DNA of 8,192 nucleotides, from NCBI GenBank assembly GCA_964423545.1, contig CAYRFV010000254.1, positions 1 to 8,192 of the forward strand, written 5' to 3'. Both the position numbers and the translations under genes were made by a program. The notes beneath the pieces are model-generated. The model made no database searches. It saw only the letters and a list, made by a program, of their open reading frames with translations, and was not told where the DNA came from. Source of the stretch: JALOOE01 sp964423545. Lineage in GTDB: Bacteria > Chloroflexota > Anaerolineae > CG2-30-64-16. Every line of letters begins with the position of its first letter. Within the stretch, counting starts at the first letter, position 1. Positions 1-7,704 of the stretch are shown here, piece after piece.

Positions 1-350
1 GCATAGGCCACCATCGGGCAAGATAGAAAGGTACCCACCATGGTCACTGCAACGATCAGGAGCGTGTTGGCGGCATAGCGGCCCAGCGGCAGAAAGCCAT
101 AGGCATCGGGATAATTCTGCCACACGAGCGGATTGGGGATCCACACCGGGGGCCAAGCGATCTGCTGTTGGAGCGACTTCAGCGAGGTCGAGAGCATCCA
201 GAAGAGCGGGATCGCCAGCAACGCGGCGGCTATCGACAGCAGAACATACAGCACCACCTTCTTAATGTTCTGCTGCACCGATTTGCGGCCGAACCAGGCC
301 TGCTCATGCGGACGCTGCGCGGATGTGAATGGCGCGGGCTGGGCAGTCAT
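1..350 (-). CDS. CUT1 sugar ABC transporter permease, MalG-like (3' end beyond window)
   Basis: Partial inner-membrane permease; the first 116 residues are visible and the rest lies beyond the left edge. After a polar cytoplasmic N-terminus (about residues 1-30) there is one membrane segment at about 31-54, then the conserved stretch STSLKS, and then a periplasmic loop with WPPVWIPNP and NY, which is typical of MalG-type second permeases of CUT1 importers. A second membrane segment begins around 92 (NTLLIVAVTMVGTFLS). The EAA loop that contacts the ATPase would lie in the missing part. The ATG is one base after the upstream permease's TAG stop, and its GGGGAG ribosome site sits inside the end of that gene, which implies translational coupling and a heterodimer with that protein. 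Family assignment is firm; the transported sugar is unknown. Confidence 0.9.
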   Translation of the reverse strand, partial: MTAQPAPFTSAQRPHEQAWFGRKSVQQNIKKVVLYVLLSIAAALLAIPLFWMLSTSLKSLQQQIAWPPVWIPNPLVWQNYPDAYGFLPLGRYAANTLLIVAVTMVGTFLSCPMVAY

Positions 351-351
351 G

Positions 352-1272
352 CTATCTCTCCCCGCCGGACTCATAATATACCCAGGACGCGCTGGAGCGG
401 AAGATGAGCAGGGTGAGGATCAGCACCAACGCGAAAAGGATCCAGGCCAGCGCGGAGGCGTAGCCCATCTTGAAGTCCTGGAAGCCGGAGTTATAGAGGT
501 AGAGCATGTAAAACAGGGTGGAGTTCATCGGACCACCACCGGTGGCGATATAAGCGGTGGTGAACACTTGGAAGCTATTGATTATCCCCATGACCAGGTT
601 GAAGAAGATAGTGGCCGTCATCATCGGCACCGTGACGGCCCAGAACTGGCTCCATCCGTTTGCGCCGTCAATCTGCGCGGCCTCGTAGAGATGCTGCGGG
701 ATGGACTGAAGCCCGGCCAGGTAGATAATCATGCTGCCGCCAACACCCCACAGGCTCATGATGATAATGGCTGGCTTTGCCCACTCAGGTCGGCCGAGCC
801 AGTTGGGCCCCCGCAGGCCGACCAGATCGAGCATCCAGTTGATCAGGCCAATCTGCGGCTGGAATAGCCAGACAAAGAGCAGCACGCCAGCCACCTGCGG
901 CACGATGGAAGGTACGTAAAAAAGAGTGCGGAAGATCGTGACCCCTCTCAGCTTGGCGTTGAGCCCCAGAGCCAACAAGAAGCCGACCGTAATCTGCAGC
1001 GGAACAGAGATGGCAACGTAATAGAGTGTATTGACCATCGAAATCCGGAAGAGCCGATCATCGGTCAAGATGCGTCGATAGTTGGCGAGTCCCACCCATT
1101 CCGGCGTGTCAAAAACGCCGTACTTCGTGAAGCCGAGGAAAAAGACCATCAGGATGGGGACCAGGGTAAAGGTTAGCAAGCCGACTAGCCATGGACTGAT
1201 GAATGCATAGCCCGTGATAGCGCGTCGCGTGCTTTGCGATTGAGCTTGCCACCAGCCGGTCAATGGAGTCAT
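352..1272 (-). CDS. CUT1 sugar ABC transporter permease, MalF/UgpA-like
   Basis: Inner-membrane permease of 306 residues, a normal length for this family. Six hydrophobic segments are visible at about residues 20-45, 80-104, 113-137, 167-187, 219-241 and 268-291. The EAA loop that docks with the ATPase is at about 196-216 (YEAAQIDGANGWSQFW, followed by a VP turn), and the FRTLFYVPSIVP stretch is characteristic of sugar permeases in this group. It should form the translocation pore with the permease encoded immediately downstream. The start is well supported: AAGGAGG lies 7 bases upstream of the ATG. It follows the solute-binding-protein gene after a 76-base gap that contains a strong hairpin. 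No ATP-binding subunit is encoded in the window; CUT1 systems often share one MsmX/UgpC-type ATPase encoded elsewhere, but the missing downstream sequence could also hold it. Confidence 0.95.
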   Translation of the reverse strand: MTPLTGWWQAQSQSTRRAITGYAFISPWLVGLLTFTLVPILMVFFLGFTKYGVFDTPEWVGLANYRRILTDDRLFRISMVNTLYYVAISVPLQITVGFLLALGLNAKLRGVTIFRTLFYVPSIVPQVAGVLLFVWLFQPQIGLINWMLDLVGLRGPNWLGRPEWAKPAIIIMSLWGVGGSMIIYLAGLQSIPQHLYEAAQIDGANGWSQFWAVTVPMMTATIFFNLVMGIINSFQVFTTAYIATGGGPMNSTLFYMLYLYNSGFQDFKMGYASALAWILFALVLILTLLIFRSSASWVYYESGGER

Positions 1273-1288
1273 GTCGTTGCCTCCTTAC

Positions 1289-1330
1289 TCAGTCCCTCTC
1301 TCGCCGCGATGTCGGCGAGAGAGGGACTGA
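1289..1330 (-). repeat. Perfect 18-bp inverted repeat between solute-binding-protein and permease genes
   Basis: The arms 1289-1306 and 1313-1330 are exactly complementary (18 pairs, no mismatch) around a 6-base loop. In the transcript the hairpin lies 18 bases after the solute-binding-protein stop and ends 3 bases before the AAGGAGG of the permease. No U-run follows it, so a simple intrinsic terminator is unlikely. Stable hairpins at this position in sugar ABC operons, classically between malE and malF, protect the upstream message from 3' exonucleases or limit read-through, giving more binding protein than permease. That role is inferred here from position and structure. Confidence 0.8.
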
Positions 1331-1348
1331 TCACCCGAGATCACCCGA
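1329..1348. repeat. Tandem direct repeat of 10 bases (two copies)
   Basis: GATCACCCGA occurs twice back to back, and its right end abuts the solute-binding-protein stop codon. The left copy overlaps the foot of the adjacent hairpin by two bases. It is probably a local slippage duplication; no function is apparent. Confidence 0.7.
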
Positions 1349-2788
1349 TCAACTCTCGCCGAACAGCTTGACCACCTCAGCCTGAGCAAAGGCGGCGCCT
1401 TCCTTCACTGAGCGTTTTTCCAGCATCACCGACTCGAAGGCTTCGGTGACGACCTTGCTTACGGCCAGCAACTTGTCAGAGACAGGGTAGGAGACTTGCT
1501 TGCCATTCAGGATTTCCAAGACGGTGTCCCAATGGGGATTGCTCTTCCGCGCGGCGGCATCATAGGGCGCCATGTTGTATTTCTTTACCATCGCGGGGCG
1601 TGCTTGCAGATTCACCATAAACTTCAGGTGACCATCGCCGGCTGAGAGATACTTCGCCAGCTCCCAGGCCTCGTTCGTGTTCTTCGCTTTGGCCGGGATT
1701 GCATTGCTCCACGAGGCGGTGATGATGTCGAGATACTCTCCCTTCGGGCTCTTGTGCACCTTTCCGAGCTTGTACGGCAGGTCGGGCTTCTGCTGGTTGA
1801 TGATGTTCACGGTGAACACGTTGGACAAGATCGAGGAGGCTACACCTGCGATCATCGGATTGCCGAGTTGTTGATTGCCCCACCCGGTCAGTGTGGAGCC
1901 TACAGCATCCCAGCCACCCATCGCCTTGTAGAGATCCACAGTGAACTGAAGCGCTTCGACCGACTCAGGGGTATCAATGGCGACCTTGGCTGGCGTTCCA
2001 TCACCCAGGAAAGTGCCCCTATTCCGGTAGGCGCCTCCAGACCACTCGTTGGAACCTCCAGGCACGTAGCCCAGGTGCTCAACCTTCTTGCCAGAGGCGT
2101 CCGCCTTGGTGAGTTTCTTGGCGAGGTCGAGCATCTCCGACCAGGTGGCCGGGCCCTTCTCCGGGTCCATCCCCGCGCCCTTGAGATCATCCTTATTCCA
2201 GTATACCATCTGGAGGAAGTTGCCAACGAACGGCAGACCGTAGGCCTTGCCTTGCCACAGGCTCATGTTCCAGATGCCGGGAAGCCACATGTCAGCTGTC
2301 AGTTGGCTGGCCTTCATCAGATCATCCACCGGCTTGAGCGCATTGCGCTTAGCCGAAGGCGCGAACTCATCGGTGTAGATCATCGTGAGGTCGGGCGGAT
2401 CGGCCGCCAGACCCGTGAGAATCTTGTCGGAGTAACCTGGATTCGGCAGCAGGAGCGGCTCGACCTTGATCTTTGGGTTTGCCAGCATGAAGTCGTTGAG
2501 CACGCTCTGCATCTGGTCGACGCGCACTCCACCCCAGATGTGCCAGTAGCTGATAGGAACAGCGTCTTTGGCGGCGGGAACCGCGGTCACACCAGGAGTT
2601 GCAGTGGGTGCGGCCGGGGCCTTGGTGGGCTCGGCCGCTTTAGTGGGCTCGGCGGCCTTCGGTGACGCAGCAGGCGGTGCAGCGGGGGCCGGAGCGGACG
2701 GCGCACACGCGGCTAACGTAGCGCCGGCCGCACTCAGTCCGGCAAGCTTCAGAAACTCACGACGACTCAACCTCGACTGGACGGACAT
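1349..2788 (-). CDS. Extracellular solute-binding lipoprotein of sugar ABC transporter (family 1, Tat signal)
   Basis: Sugar-capturing lipoprotein of 479 residues that feeds the two downstream permeases. The N-terminus has a twin-arginine motif (SRREFLK, residues 8-14), a short hydrophobic stretch and a lipobox ending LAAC, with Cys28 as the predicted lipidated residue, so export is probably by Tat in folded form. Residues 29-75 form an Ala/Pro/Thr/Lys linker with a tandem AAEPTK (45-56), a style common in Chloroflexota binding lipoproteins. The binding-protein fold begins near ISYWHIWGG (79-87) and continues with the usual segments such as PDLTMIYTDEFAP, GKAYGLPF and YWNKDDLKGAGM. The ATG at 2788 is chosen over one 28 codons upstream because AGGAGGG lies 7 bases before it and the signal peptide then starts correctly. 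Many Trp and Tyr residues fit a carbohydrate site; the ligand is not deducible. Confidence 0.95.
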   Translation of the reverse strand: MSVQSRLSRREFLKLAGLSAAGATLAACAPSAPAPAAPPAASPKAAEPTKAAEPTKAPAAPTATPGVTAVPAAKDAVPISYWHIWGGVRVDQMQSVLNDFMLANPKIKVEPLLLPNPGYSDKILTGLAADPPDLTMIYTDEFAPSAKRNALKPVDDLMKASQLTADMWLPGIWNMSLWQGKAYGLPFVGNFLQMVYWNKDDLKGAGMDPEKGPATWSEMLDLAKKLTKADASGKKVEHLGYVPGGSNEWSGGAYRNRGTFLGDGTPAKVAIDTPESVEALQFTVDLYKAMGGWDAVGSTLTGWGNQQLGNPMIAGVASSILSNVFTVNIINQQKPDLPYKLGKVHKSPKGEYLDIITASWSNAIPAKAKNTNEAWELAKYLSAGDGHLKFMVNLQARPAMVKKYNMAPYDAAARKSNPHWDTVLEILNGKQVSYPVSDKLLAVSKVVTEAFESVMLEKRSVKEGAAFAQAEVVKLFGES

Positions 2789-2818
2789 CGGATCACCCTC
2801 CTTTGGTTGGACTGCGGT

Positions 2819-2841
2819 GAGACGGTGTTGACAGCCGTCTC
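2819..2841 (-). repeat. Inverted repeat between oxidoreductase and solute-binding-protein genes
   Basis: Perfect 7-bp arms GAGACGG (2819-2825) and CCGTCTC (2835-2841) enclose 9 bases, within which TGT and ACA can pair further around one bulged base. It starts at the oxidoreductase stop codon and ends about 18 bases before the AGGAGGG of the solute-binding-protein gene. No U-tract follows. It could be an RNA processing or stabilising hairpin separating the enzyme part of the operon from the transporter part. Confidence 0.55.
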
Positions 2842-5183
2842 TACGAACGATGGCGGTAGACCTGCACTTCATAGACCCGCGCGCTGGCCCCTGCGACGCC
2901 GCCGTGGGACGCCAGGATGCGCACGCGCAGTTTGTCCGCCTTCACTGCGGCGAAACGGTGCCGGCGGAAACGATGATAGTTGCCCGATACCACGGCGAGG
3001 AGTCGCCACTCACCACCCTGCCAGGCGGCCAACTCATACGACTCGACCAGGATAGGTAGCACCCGTTGGCCGCTTTCCCAAGGCTGCTCGTGCCGCAACT
3101 TTGCCAGATTGTCGAACGTCAAGCAGACCTCATCGAATTCCTGTGGCGCCGGCCATGATAGGATCAGCTCTTGCGGCAAACCCTCCTTGGGATCGGAGAT
3201 CCACATGTTCAGCGGCCCGCGCGAGAAGCGACGGTGGAAGCCATTAATGACGTTGGCCGCTTCACCGAGTGCAGGCGCCGGAGATAGCCGCAGCGTCCCA
3301 GCACACCGCAGCGGCCGCCATTCGGGGCTGAAGTGGCTGTGTTCGACCATTTCAGCGATCAGCGACTCGCGCTTGGCCAACGCCCACTGGACCGCTTCGT
3401 TTTCGTCCAGCGCCAACACAAGCCGATCGTCATCCCGGACGGCATCCCGCGCACCAATGACCAGCGGCTGGGGAAAGGCGAGTCTGAACCAACCCGCGCA
3501 CCGGGCGGGGACAAGGGCGGAAGTGGTTGCCAACTCGGCGAAGGCCGAATCGCGCAGGTCGTTGCGTCCGAAGCGTTCGAACTCCTCCATGGACTTCCAC
3601 TTCCGGTCGTTCTGCGCCCGATACGCCCTGAGGGTGACGGGCTGCGGTTGATCGGTCGGATTGCGCAGATACACCTCGACCTGCTCCAGGATTGGCGGCC
3701 AGTCCCACAGCACCGCGCCTGCCTGGGCGATCAGCGGGAAGAACTCGCCCGGCTCCTGATCGTTATAGCGCAGCTCGCTGGTGGCCGACACGGCCGCCTG
3801 GCGGGCCAAATCGCCCTGCGGACTGAGCGATCGACCCAGGATGGTCACATCCGCTGCGGTCAGACCATCGAGCAGTTCAGCCAGGTGCTCGGTGTAGACG
3901 GCTCTCGGGGTGCAATGATGCTTGCAGCAAAGCGCGGCTGCGTAACCCACTGCCTGGCCGAGCGCGCCGCCCGTGCGCATCAGCCGGGTGGAGGAATGGG
4001 CGATATGCGTTGCGCTGATCAGGCGGCCCGCCAACAGCAGGTTCGGCACGTTTCGGGAGTAGCACGCCCGGTAGGGGATGCCGAACATCGGCGGGACGCT
4101 GTGTGAAAAGATGTTGCCGCCTTCGCCCAACGGCTTGTGGTCGTCCAGGTCGTGACCGCTGTAGGCGATATCATCTTCAAAACGCCGGCCCGCCTCTGCA
4201 TCGGTCTGAGTCACGACGACATCCCCCACGAAGCGGCGACTCTCGCGCTTGCCGGCCTTGGGGCTAATCCAAAGCAGATCCCACATCTTGGCATCCTCGC
4301 GATGGGGGCCGTTCTTAATGTGATCCCACTCGGCCCACAACTGCCGCAGGAGCGCCTCGTAGATCTGGCCATCATCGCGAATCGTGTCGAGCCCACCCCC
4401 CGCCTCGGTGAGATACAGGAACTTCACCCCCTCAGGGAGGCCAGACAACCAGCGATCGTGATGGTAGAGCCAGGAGGAGATGCGACCTTCCCACACGCGC
4501 GGCACTTGCTGGCCCACGCCTGGGGGCGGAATGTAGACCACTTCGTGATCGGTCTTTTGTGCAAGCGCAACCAGGCTGGTGCCCTGAACCCGATTGGTTC
4601 TGACTGGCGGAGCCGAACGCTCACCGAACTCGCTCTGCGCCTCGCTGCCGACATCGAAGTCGGCGCCGGCCAATGCGCCGATCTCGCCGTCGCCGGACGC
4701 CTCGATGACGACATGCTTGACGTCGATGCGGACCGTCTGAAATGCTGCCAGGTCCTCCACCAGCACCGCCACGATCGCGCCGTTCTCACCTGGAATCGGT
4801 TGTCGCGCATAGTGACGCTTCAAGACGCGAACGCCGGCCTCTTCGAGGAATTGCTGGACAACCGCCTCGTAGCGTCGCGAGATATTGTAAGGCATCTGTC
4901 CCGCAATCACTTGCGTGAAGCCCATGACCCAGGCCGCCTCCTCCTGAGTCTCGTGAATGATGCCGGTCTCTGATGCATAGGGGTTGTAGCGGTCCGCGCC
5001 GGTGATGCCAACGCCGAGATTCGGACCGCTATTTCCGCCGAGCACCTCGTCCTTCTCAAGCAAGATTGTCCGGCAGCCCAGCCGGCCGGCCTGGATGGCT
5101 GCGCAGTAGCCGGACACGCCCGACCCAATCACCAGGACATCGCACTCATCGTGCCTGTGAGCTGTCTCTTCCTGTCCGGACAT
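2841..5183 (-). CDS. FAD-dependent oxidoreductase (FAD_oxidored/PF12831-like) with C-terminal beta-rich, discoidin-like region
   Basis: A 780-residue flavoprotein. The dinucleotide-binding fold is at the N-terminus: DVLVIGSGVSG (15-25, GxGxxG loop), an acidic residue at the end of strand 2 in LLEKD (E43), then LGGNSGPN (48-55). A second FAD contact is seen in NLLLAGRLISATHIAHSSTRLM (381-402) followed by TGGALGQAVGYAAAL. This marks the oxidoreductase domain at about 15-435 and matches the group usually annotated only as FAD-dependent oxidoreductase. Residues about 440-620 look beta-rich (VEVYLRNPTDQPQPVTLRAY), and 630-778 resemble a galactose-binding or F5/8 type C sandwich (LILSWPAP, VCLTFDN, YEVQVYR). 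No signal peptide is present, so it is probably cytoplasmic. The ATG at 5183 follows a GGAGGAGGGGAG ribosome site; an ATG 33 codons upstream would overlap the dehydratase gene. Lying 28 bases after the dehydratase gene, it probably oxidises the imported sugar or a derivative. Substrate and electron acceptor are unknown. Confidence 0.85.
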   Translation of the reverse strand: MSGQEETAHRHDECDVLVIGSGVSGYCAAIQAGRLGCRTILLEKDEVLGGNSGPNLGVGITGADRYNPYASETGIIHETQEEAAWVMGFTQVIAGQMPYNISRRYEAVVQQFLEEAGVRVLKRHYARQPIPGENGAIVAVLVEDLAAFQTVRIDVKHVVIEASGDGEIGALAGADFDVGSEAQSEFGERSAPPVRTNRVQGTSLVALAQKTDHEVVYIPPPGVGQQVPRVWEGRISSWLYHHDRWLSGLPEGVKFLYLTEAGGGLDTIRDDGQIYEALLRQLWAEWDHIKNGPHREDAKMWDLLWISPKAGKRESRRFVGDVVVTQTDAEAGRRFEDDIAYSGHDLDDHKPLGEGGNIFSHSVPPMFGIPYRACYSRNVPNLLLAGRLISATHIAHSSTRLMRTGGALGQAVGYAAALCCKHHCTPRAVYTEHLAELLDGLTAADVTILGRSLSPQGDLARQAAVSATSELRYNDQEPGEFFPLIAQAGAVLWDWPPILEQVEVYLRNPTDQPQPVTLRAYRAQNDRKWKSMEEFERFGRNDLRDSAFAELATTSALVPARCAGWFRLAFPQPLVIGARDAVRDDDRLVLALDENEAVQWALAKRESLIAEMVEHSHFSPEWRPLRCAGTLRLSPAPALGEAANVINGFHRRFSRGPLNMWISDPKEGLPQELILSWPAPQEFDEVCLTFDNLAKLRHEQPWESGQRVLPILVESYELAAWQGGEWRLLAVVSGNYHRFRRHRFAAVKADKLRVRILASHGGVAGASARVYEVQVYRHRS

Positions 5184-5211
5184 CTCCCCTCCTCCACAAG
5201 CCGAGCAAAGA

Positions 5212-6396
5212 TCAGCCGCGCTGCGTGCTCCACGGACGCGCCATGATGCGCTGCATTCCGGCCTCGTCCAACTCGATCCCAAGACCGGGAAGCTGCGGCA
5301 CGGTCACGCAACCGTCTGCGTCCAACACGAATGGCTCCTTGAGATAGCCCTTGCCGATGAGGGTGCGTCCGTCCGCACGCGAATCATTCACCTCGTTGTG
5401 CTCCTGGACGAGGAAATTCGGCAAGCTGGCATCGAGCTGGATCGAGGCCGCCAGCGCGATCGGGCTGAGCGGACAGTGCAGCGCCACCAGGGCGTGGGCC
5501 GCCTCGCCGATGGCGGCGATCTTGTCGCATTCCGTGATGCCGCCCGCGTGGCAGATGTCCGGCTGCAGCACCGCCAGCGCGCCCGCCCTAAGCGCGTCGA
5601 AGAACACCCACTTGCCCATCCACCGCTCACCCGCAGCGATGGGTGTGCTGCTGCGCCGGGCGATATCGACCAGTGTCTCGACGCGCTCGATGGGCATCGG
5701 CTCCTCGACGAACAACGGACGGTGCGGCGCCAGCGCCTCGATGAGCTGCAAGGCGATGGCAGGATGGGGGTTGTGAATATCCACAGCCACATCGACATCG
5801 GGTCCGGCGCCCTCACGCACGGCGGCGAAGCGGTCGGCAAAGCGGCCAATGCGTGACGTCACTTCCAGTCCGCTGCCCGGGCTGAAGTGAACCTTGAGAC
5901 AGCGGAAGCCCCACTCTTGGGTGAGAATACGCGCCGATTCCGCCCAGGGCCGGAGATCATCCGGCCTGCCCAGCGCCCTGGCTCCCTCGCGATAGGGCTG
6001 GCCTGGCTCGACACACCACGGTAGCTGTCCCGATGTGGAACGATAGATGCGGATGCGGTCACGACAGGCTCCGCCCAACAACCGGTGGATCGGCAGTCCG
6101 GCAGCCTTACCGGCGATGTCCCAGAGCGCGATATCGATGCCGCTAATGGCGCTCATGGTGACCGGACCCCCCCGGTAGCCCAGCCCGCTGTCGTACATGG
6201 CTTGCCACAGTTGCTCGACCCGGGTGGGGTCCTGGCCAAGCAAAACCTGCTCCAACCGGCGCACTTCGGCGATGACGGTCTCGGGATGGTTTTCCAGATA
6301 GGGCTCGCCCAGGCCCGTAAGTCCGGCATCGGTGTGAATCCGCAGCCAGACCCAACTAGGCGGGACTCGCAGAATCTCCAACTCAGTAATCTTCAT
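5212..6396 (-). CDS. Mandelate racemase/enolase superfamily sugar-acid dehydratase, D-galactonate dehydratase-like
   Basis: A 394-residue TIM-barrel enzyme, full length for the family, predicted to remove water from a sugar acid (aldonate) to give a 2-keto-3-deoxy acid. The N-terminal capping domain is at about 1-115 (SAISGIDIALWDIAGKAAG, LPIHRLLGG). Mg ligands are predicted as D206 (VDIHNP), E232 (FVEEPMP) and E257 (PIAAGERW). The acid/base pair is H208 and H307 (LHCPLSPIALAAS), with D279 in QPDICHAGG likely supporting H307. The QPDICHAGGITE and HCPLSPIALAASIQLD stretches closely resemble E. coli DgoD, so galactonate or a similar aldonate is the first guess; rhamnonate is an alternative suggested by the neighbouring mutarotase. 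The start at 6396 is preferred over 6408 because it forms an ATGA overlap with the repressor stop and has GGGAG 5 bases upstream. Exact substrate is uncertain. Confidence 0.9.
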   Translation of the reverse strand: MKITELEILRVPPSWVWLRIHTDAGLTGLGEPYLENHPETVIAEVRRLEQVLLGQDPTRVEQLWQAMYDSGLGYRGGPVTMSAISGIDIALWDIAGKAAGLPIHRLLGGACRDRIRIYRSTSGQLPWCVEPGQPYREGARALGRPDDLRPWAESARILTQEWGFRCLKVHFSPGSGLEVTSRIGRFADRFAAVREGAGPDVDVAVDIHNPHPAIALQLIEALAPHRPLFVEEPMPIERVETLVDIARRSSTPIAAGERWMGKWVFFDALRAGALAVLQPDICHAGGITECDKIAAIGEAAHALVALHCPLSPIALAASIQLDASLPNFLVQEHNEVNDSRADGRTLIGKGYLKEPFVLDADGCVTVPQLPGLGIELDEAGMQRIMARPWSTQRG

Positions 6397-7682
6397 CGGC
6401 GCTCCCATGCTGCGGCGGACCGGCCCAGCACTTCCTGGGGCGCGCTAAAGAGATCCTCGAGCACCAGACACGCCGCCCCAATCATCGGCGCATCATCGCC
6501 CAACTGTGCCGGGAGAATCTTGACCTGCTCAGCAGCCGTGGCAAAGCAGCGCTCCGCCACGGTGGCGCGTATCGGCCCCAGCAGCAACTCACCGCAGGCC
6601 TGGATATCCTCGCGGCCGAGAATGACCGCCTCAGGGCCGAACAGATTGATCGCATTGACGACACCCACCCCGAGATACACGGCCACCTGTTCCAGGATCC
6701 GCAGGGCGAGTCGATCGCCTGCGTGAGCGGCCTGGGCAACGGTGTGGATGGTGATCTGATCGAGCCGGTCGGCCACCAGCTCGGAGATCACGCTGTGCTC
6801 ACCGCGACAGAGTGCGGCCACAGCCATCGCGACGACGGCCGGCGCGGAGGTGTAGAGCTCCAGACATCCTCGATTGCCGCAGCCGCATCGAGGGCCTGCC
6901 GCTTCGACGGTGGTATGTCCCAGCTCGCCCTCCACGTTGTGGACCCCGCGATGGAGTGCGCCGTTGATGACGATCCCTGCGCCCACACCCGTCCCGACCG
7001 CGACATAGATGAACGAACTGAACGCCTGGCCCGCTCCGAAGCGCCCCTCGGCCAAAGCCTGCGCATTCGCGTCGTTGTCAAGCCATACCGGCAACCCAAA
7101 GCGCTCCTCCAAGATCTGTCGTACCGAAACGTTGCGCCACAGTGGGAAGTTCGGAGGGGCAAGAATCACGCCATCTCGCGCGTTGAGGGGGCCTGGAGCG
7201 CCGATCCCAACCCCGGCCACCGTCCATTGACGAGCCTTGGCCCAAGACAGCAGATCGGCGATCATATTCGCCAGGCGCTCCAACGTGATGTCAGCGGCCT
7301 GCGCCAGTCGCGAGACTCCCGAGAGCCGATGATGAATCCGGCCGTCGAGGTCGACCAGAACACCCTGTATGCCGGAGCGCGCCAGGTCAATACCGATCAC
7401 GTGGGTTGCCCCGGCGTTCACTGATAATCGCACCGGGGGACGGCCACCTGCCGAGGCCGAAGGGCCTTCTTCAACCACGAGTCCGATGGCCATGAGGTCG
7501 GCGACGATCCTCGAGATGGCAGCCTGAGTGAGCCCCGTGATGCCGGCGAGCTCGGCGCGAGAGATGCCGCGCCTGCGATGAATCCCGTCAAGCACGGCCG
7601 CGCTGTTGTTGGGATAGTATGAGCGAAGAGACCCATCGAGCCGAGCCATAGGCTGCCCCAATCCCACATCAAGGCCAACCAT
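6393..7682 (-). CDS. ROK-family transcriptional repressor (NagC/XylR/Mlc type)
   Basis: A 429-residue regulator with two parts. A winged helix-turn-helix spans about 25-80 (RAELAGITGLTQAAISRIV, 42-60). A sugar-kinase-like ROK domain follows from about 93, with the nucleotide-binding style start VIGIDLARSG, the DNDANAQALAE segment (D204 at the kinase catalytic position), GTGVGAG at 230-236, and EGELGH ending in H256. H256 with C266, C268 and C273 (CGCGNRGC) forms the usual ROK zinc site. Such proteins repress sugar genes until the sugar binds. It is the first gene of the operon, overlaps the dehydratase start by four bases, and has a likely operator on its own promoter, so autorepression is expected. 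The start is uncertain: ATG 7682, TTG 7688 and ATG 7649 are possible. None has a strong ribosome site, and 7649 would give a length closer to typical relatives. Confidence 0.92.
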   Translation of the reverse strand: MVGLDVGLGQPMARLDGSLRSYYPNNSAAVLDGIHRRRGISRAELAGITGLTQAAISRIVADLMAIGLVVEEGPSASAGGRPPVRLSVNAGATHVIGIDLARSGIQGVLVDLDGRIHHRLSGVSRLAQAADITLERLANMIADLLSWAKARQWTVAGVGIGAPGPLNARDGVILAPPNFPLWRNVSVRQILEERFGLPVWLDNDANAQALAEGRFGAGQAFSSFIYVAVGTGVGAGIVINGALHRGVHNVEGELGHTTVEAAGPRCGCGNRGCLELYTSAPAVVAMAVAALCRGEHSVISELVADRLDQITIHTVAQAAHAGDRLALRILEQVAVYLGVGVVNAINLFGPEAVILGREDIQACGELLLGPIRATVAERCFATAAEQVKILPAQLGDDAPMIGAACLVLEDLFSAPQEVLGRSAAAWERR

Positions 7683-7704
7683 CGACAAGCACTACAGGGC
7701 GAGG

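Noticed and set aside
133..867. Plus-strand open frame of 244 codons across the two permease genes
   Set aside because: It spans two genuine minus-strand genes and their junction, with a low-complexity translation; a shadow frame.
1289..1330. Reading the strong hairpin as an intrinsic terminator
   Set aside because: No run of U follows the stem in the transcript; the next bases are the permease ribosome site, so transcription must continue at least partly.
1338..1348. Possible CRISPR or array start from the short tandem repeat
   Set aside because: There are only two 10-base copies with no spacer between them.
1754..2665. Plus-strand open frame of 303 codons inside the solute-binding-protein gene
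   Set aside because: It is antisense to a clear gene, has no recognisable domain or ribosome site, and its His/Arg/Leu-rich composition is what GC-rich antisense frames produce.
3910..3929. CCKHHC cluster in the FAD oxidoreductase as a possible metal site
   Set aside because: It falls in the helix after the second FAD motif, where relatives have similar KHxCTPR sequences without a metal role.
4137..4973. Plus-strand open frame of 278 codons inside the FAD oxidoreductase gene
   Set aside because: It is antisense to strongly conserved flavin-binding coding sequence and shows no family motifs.
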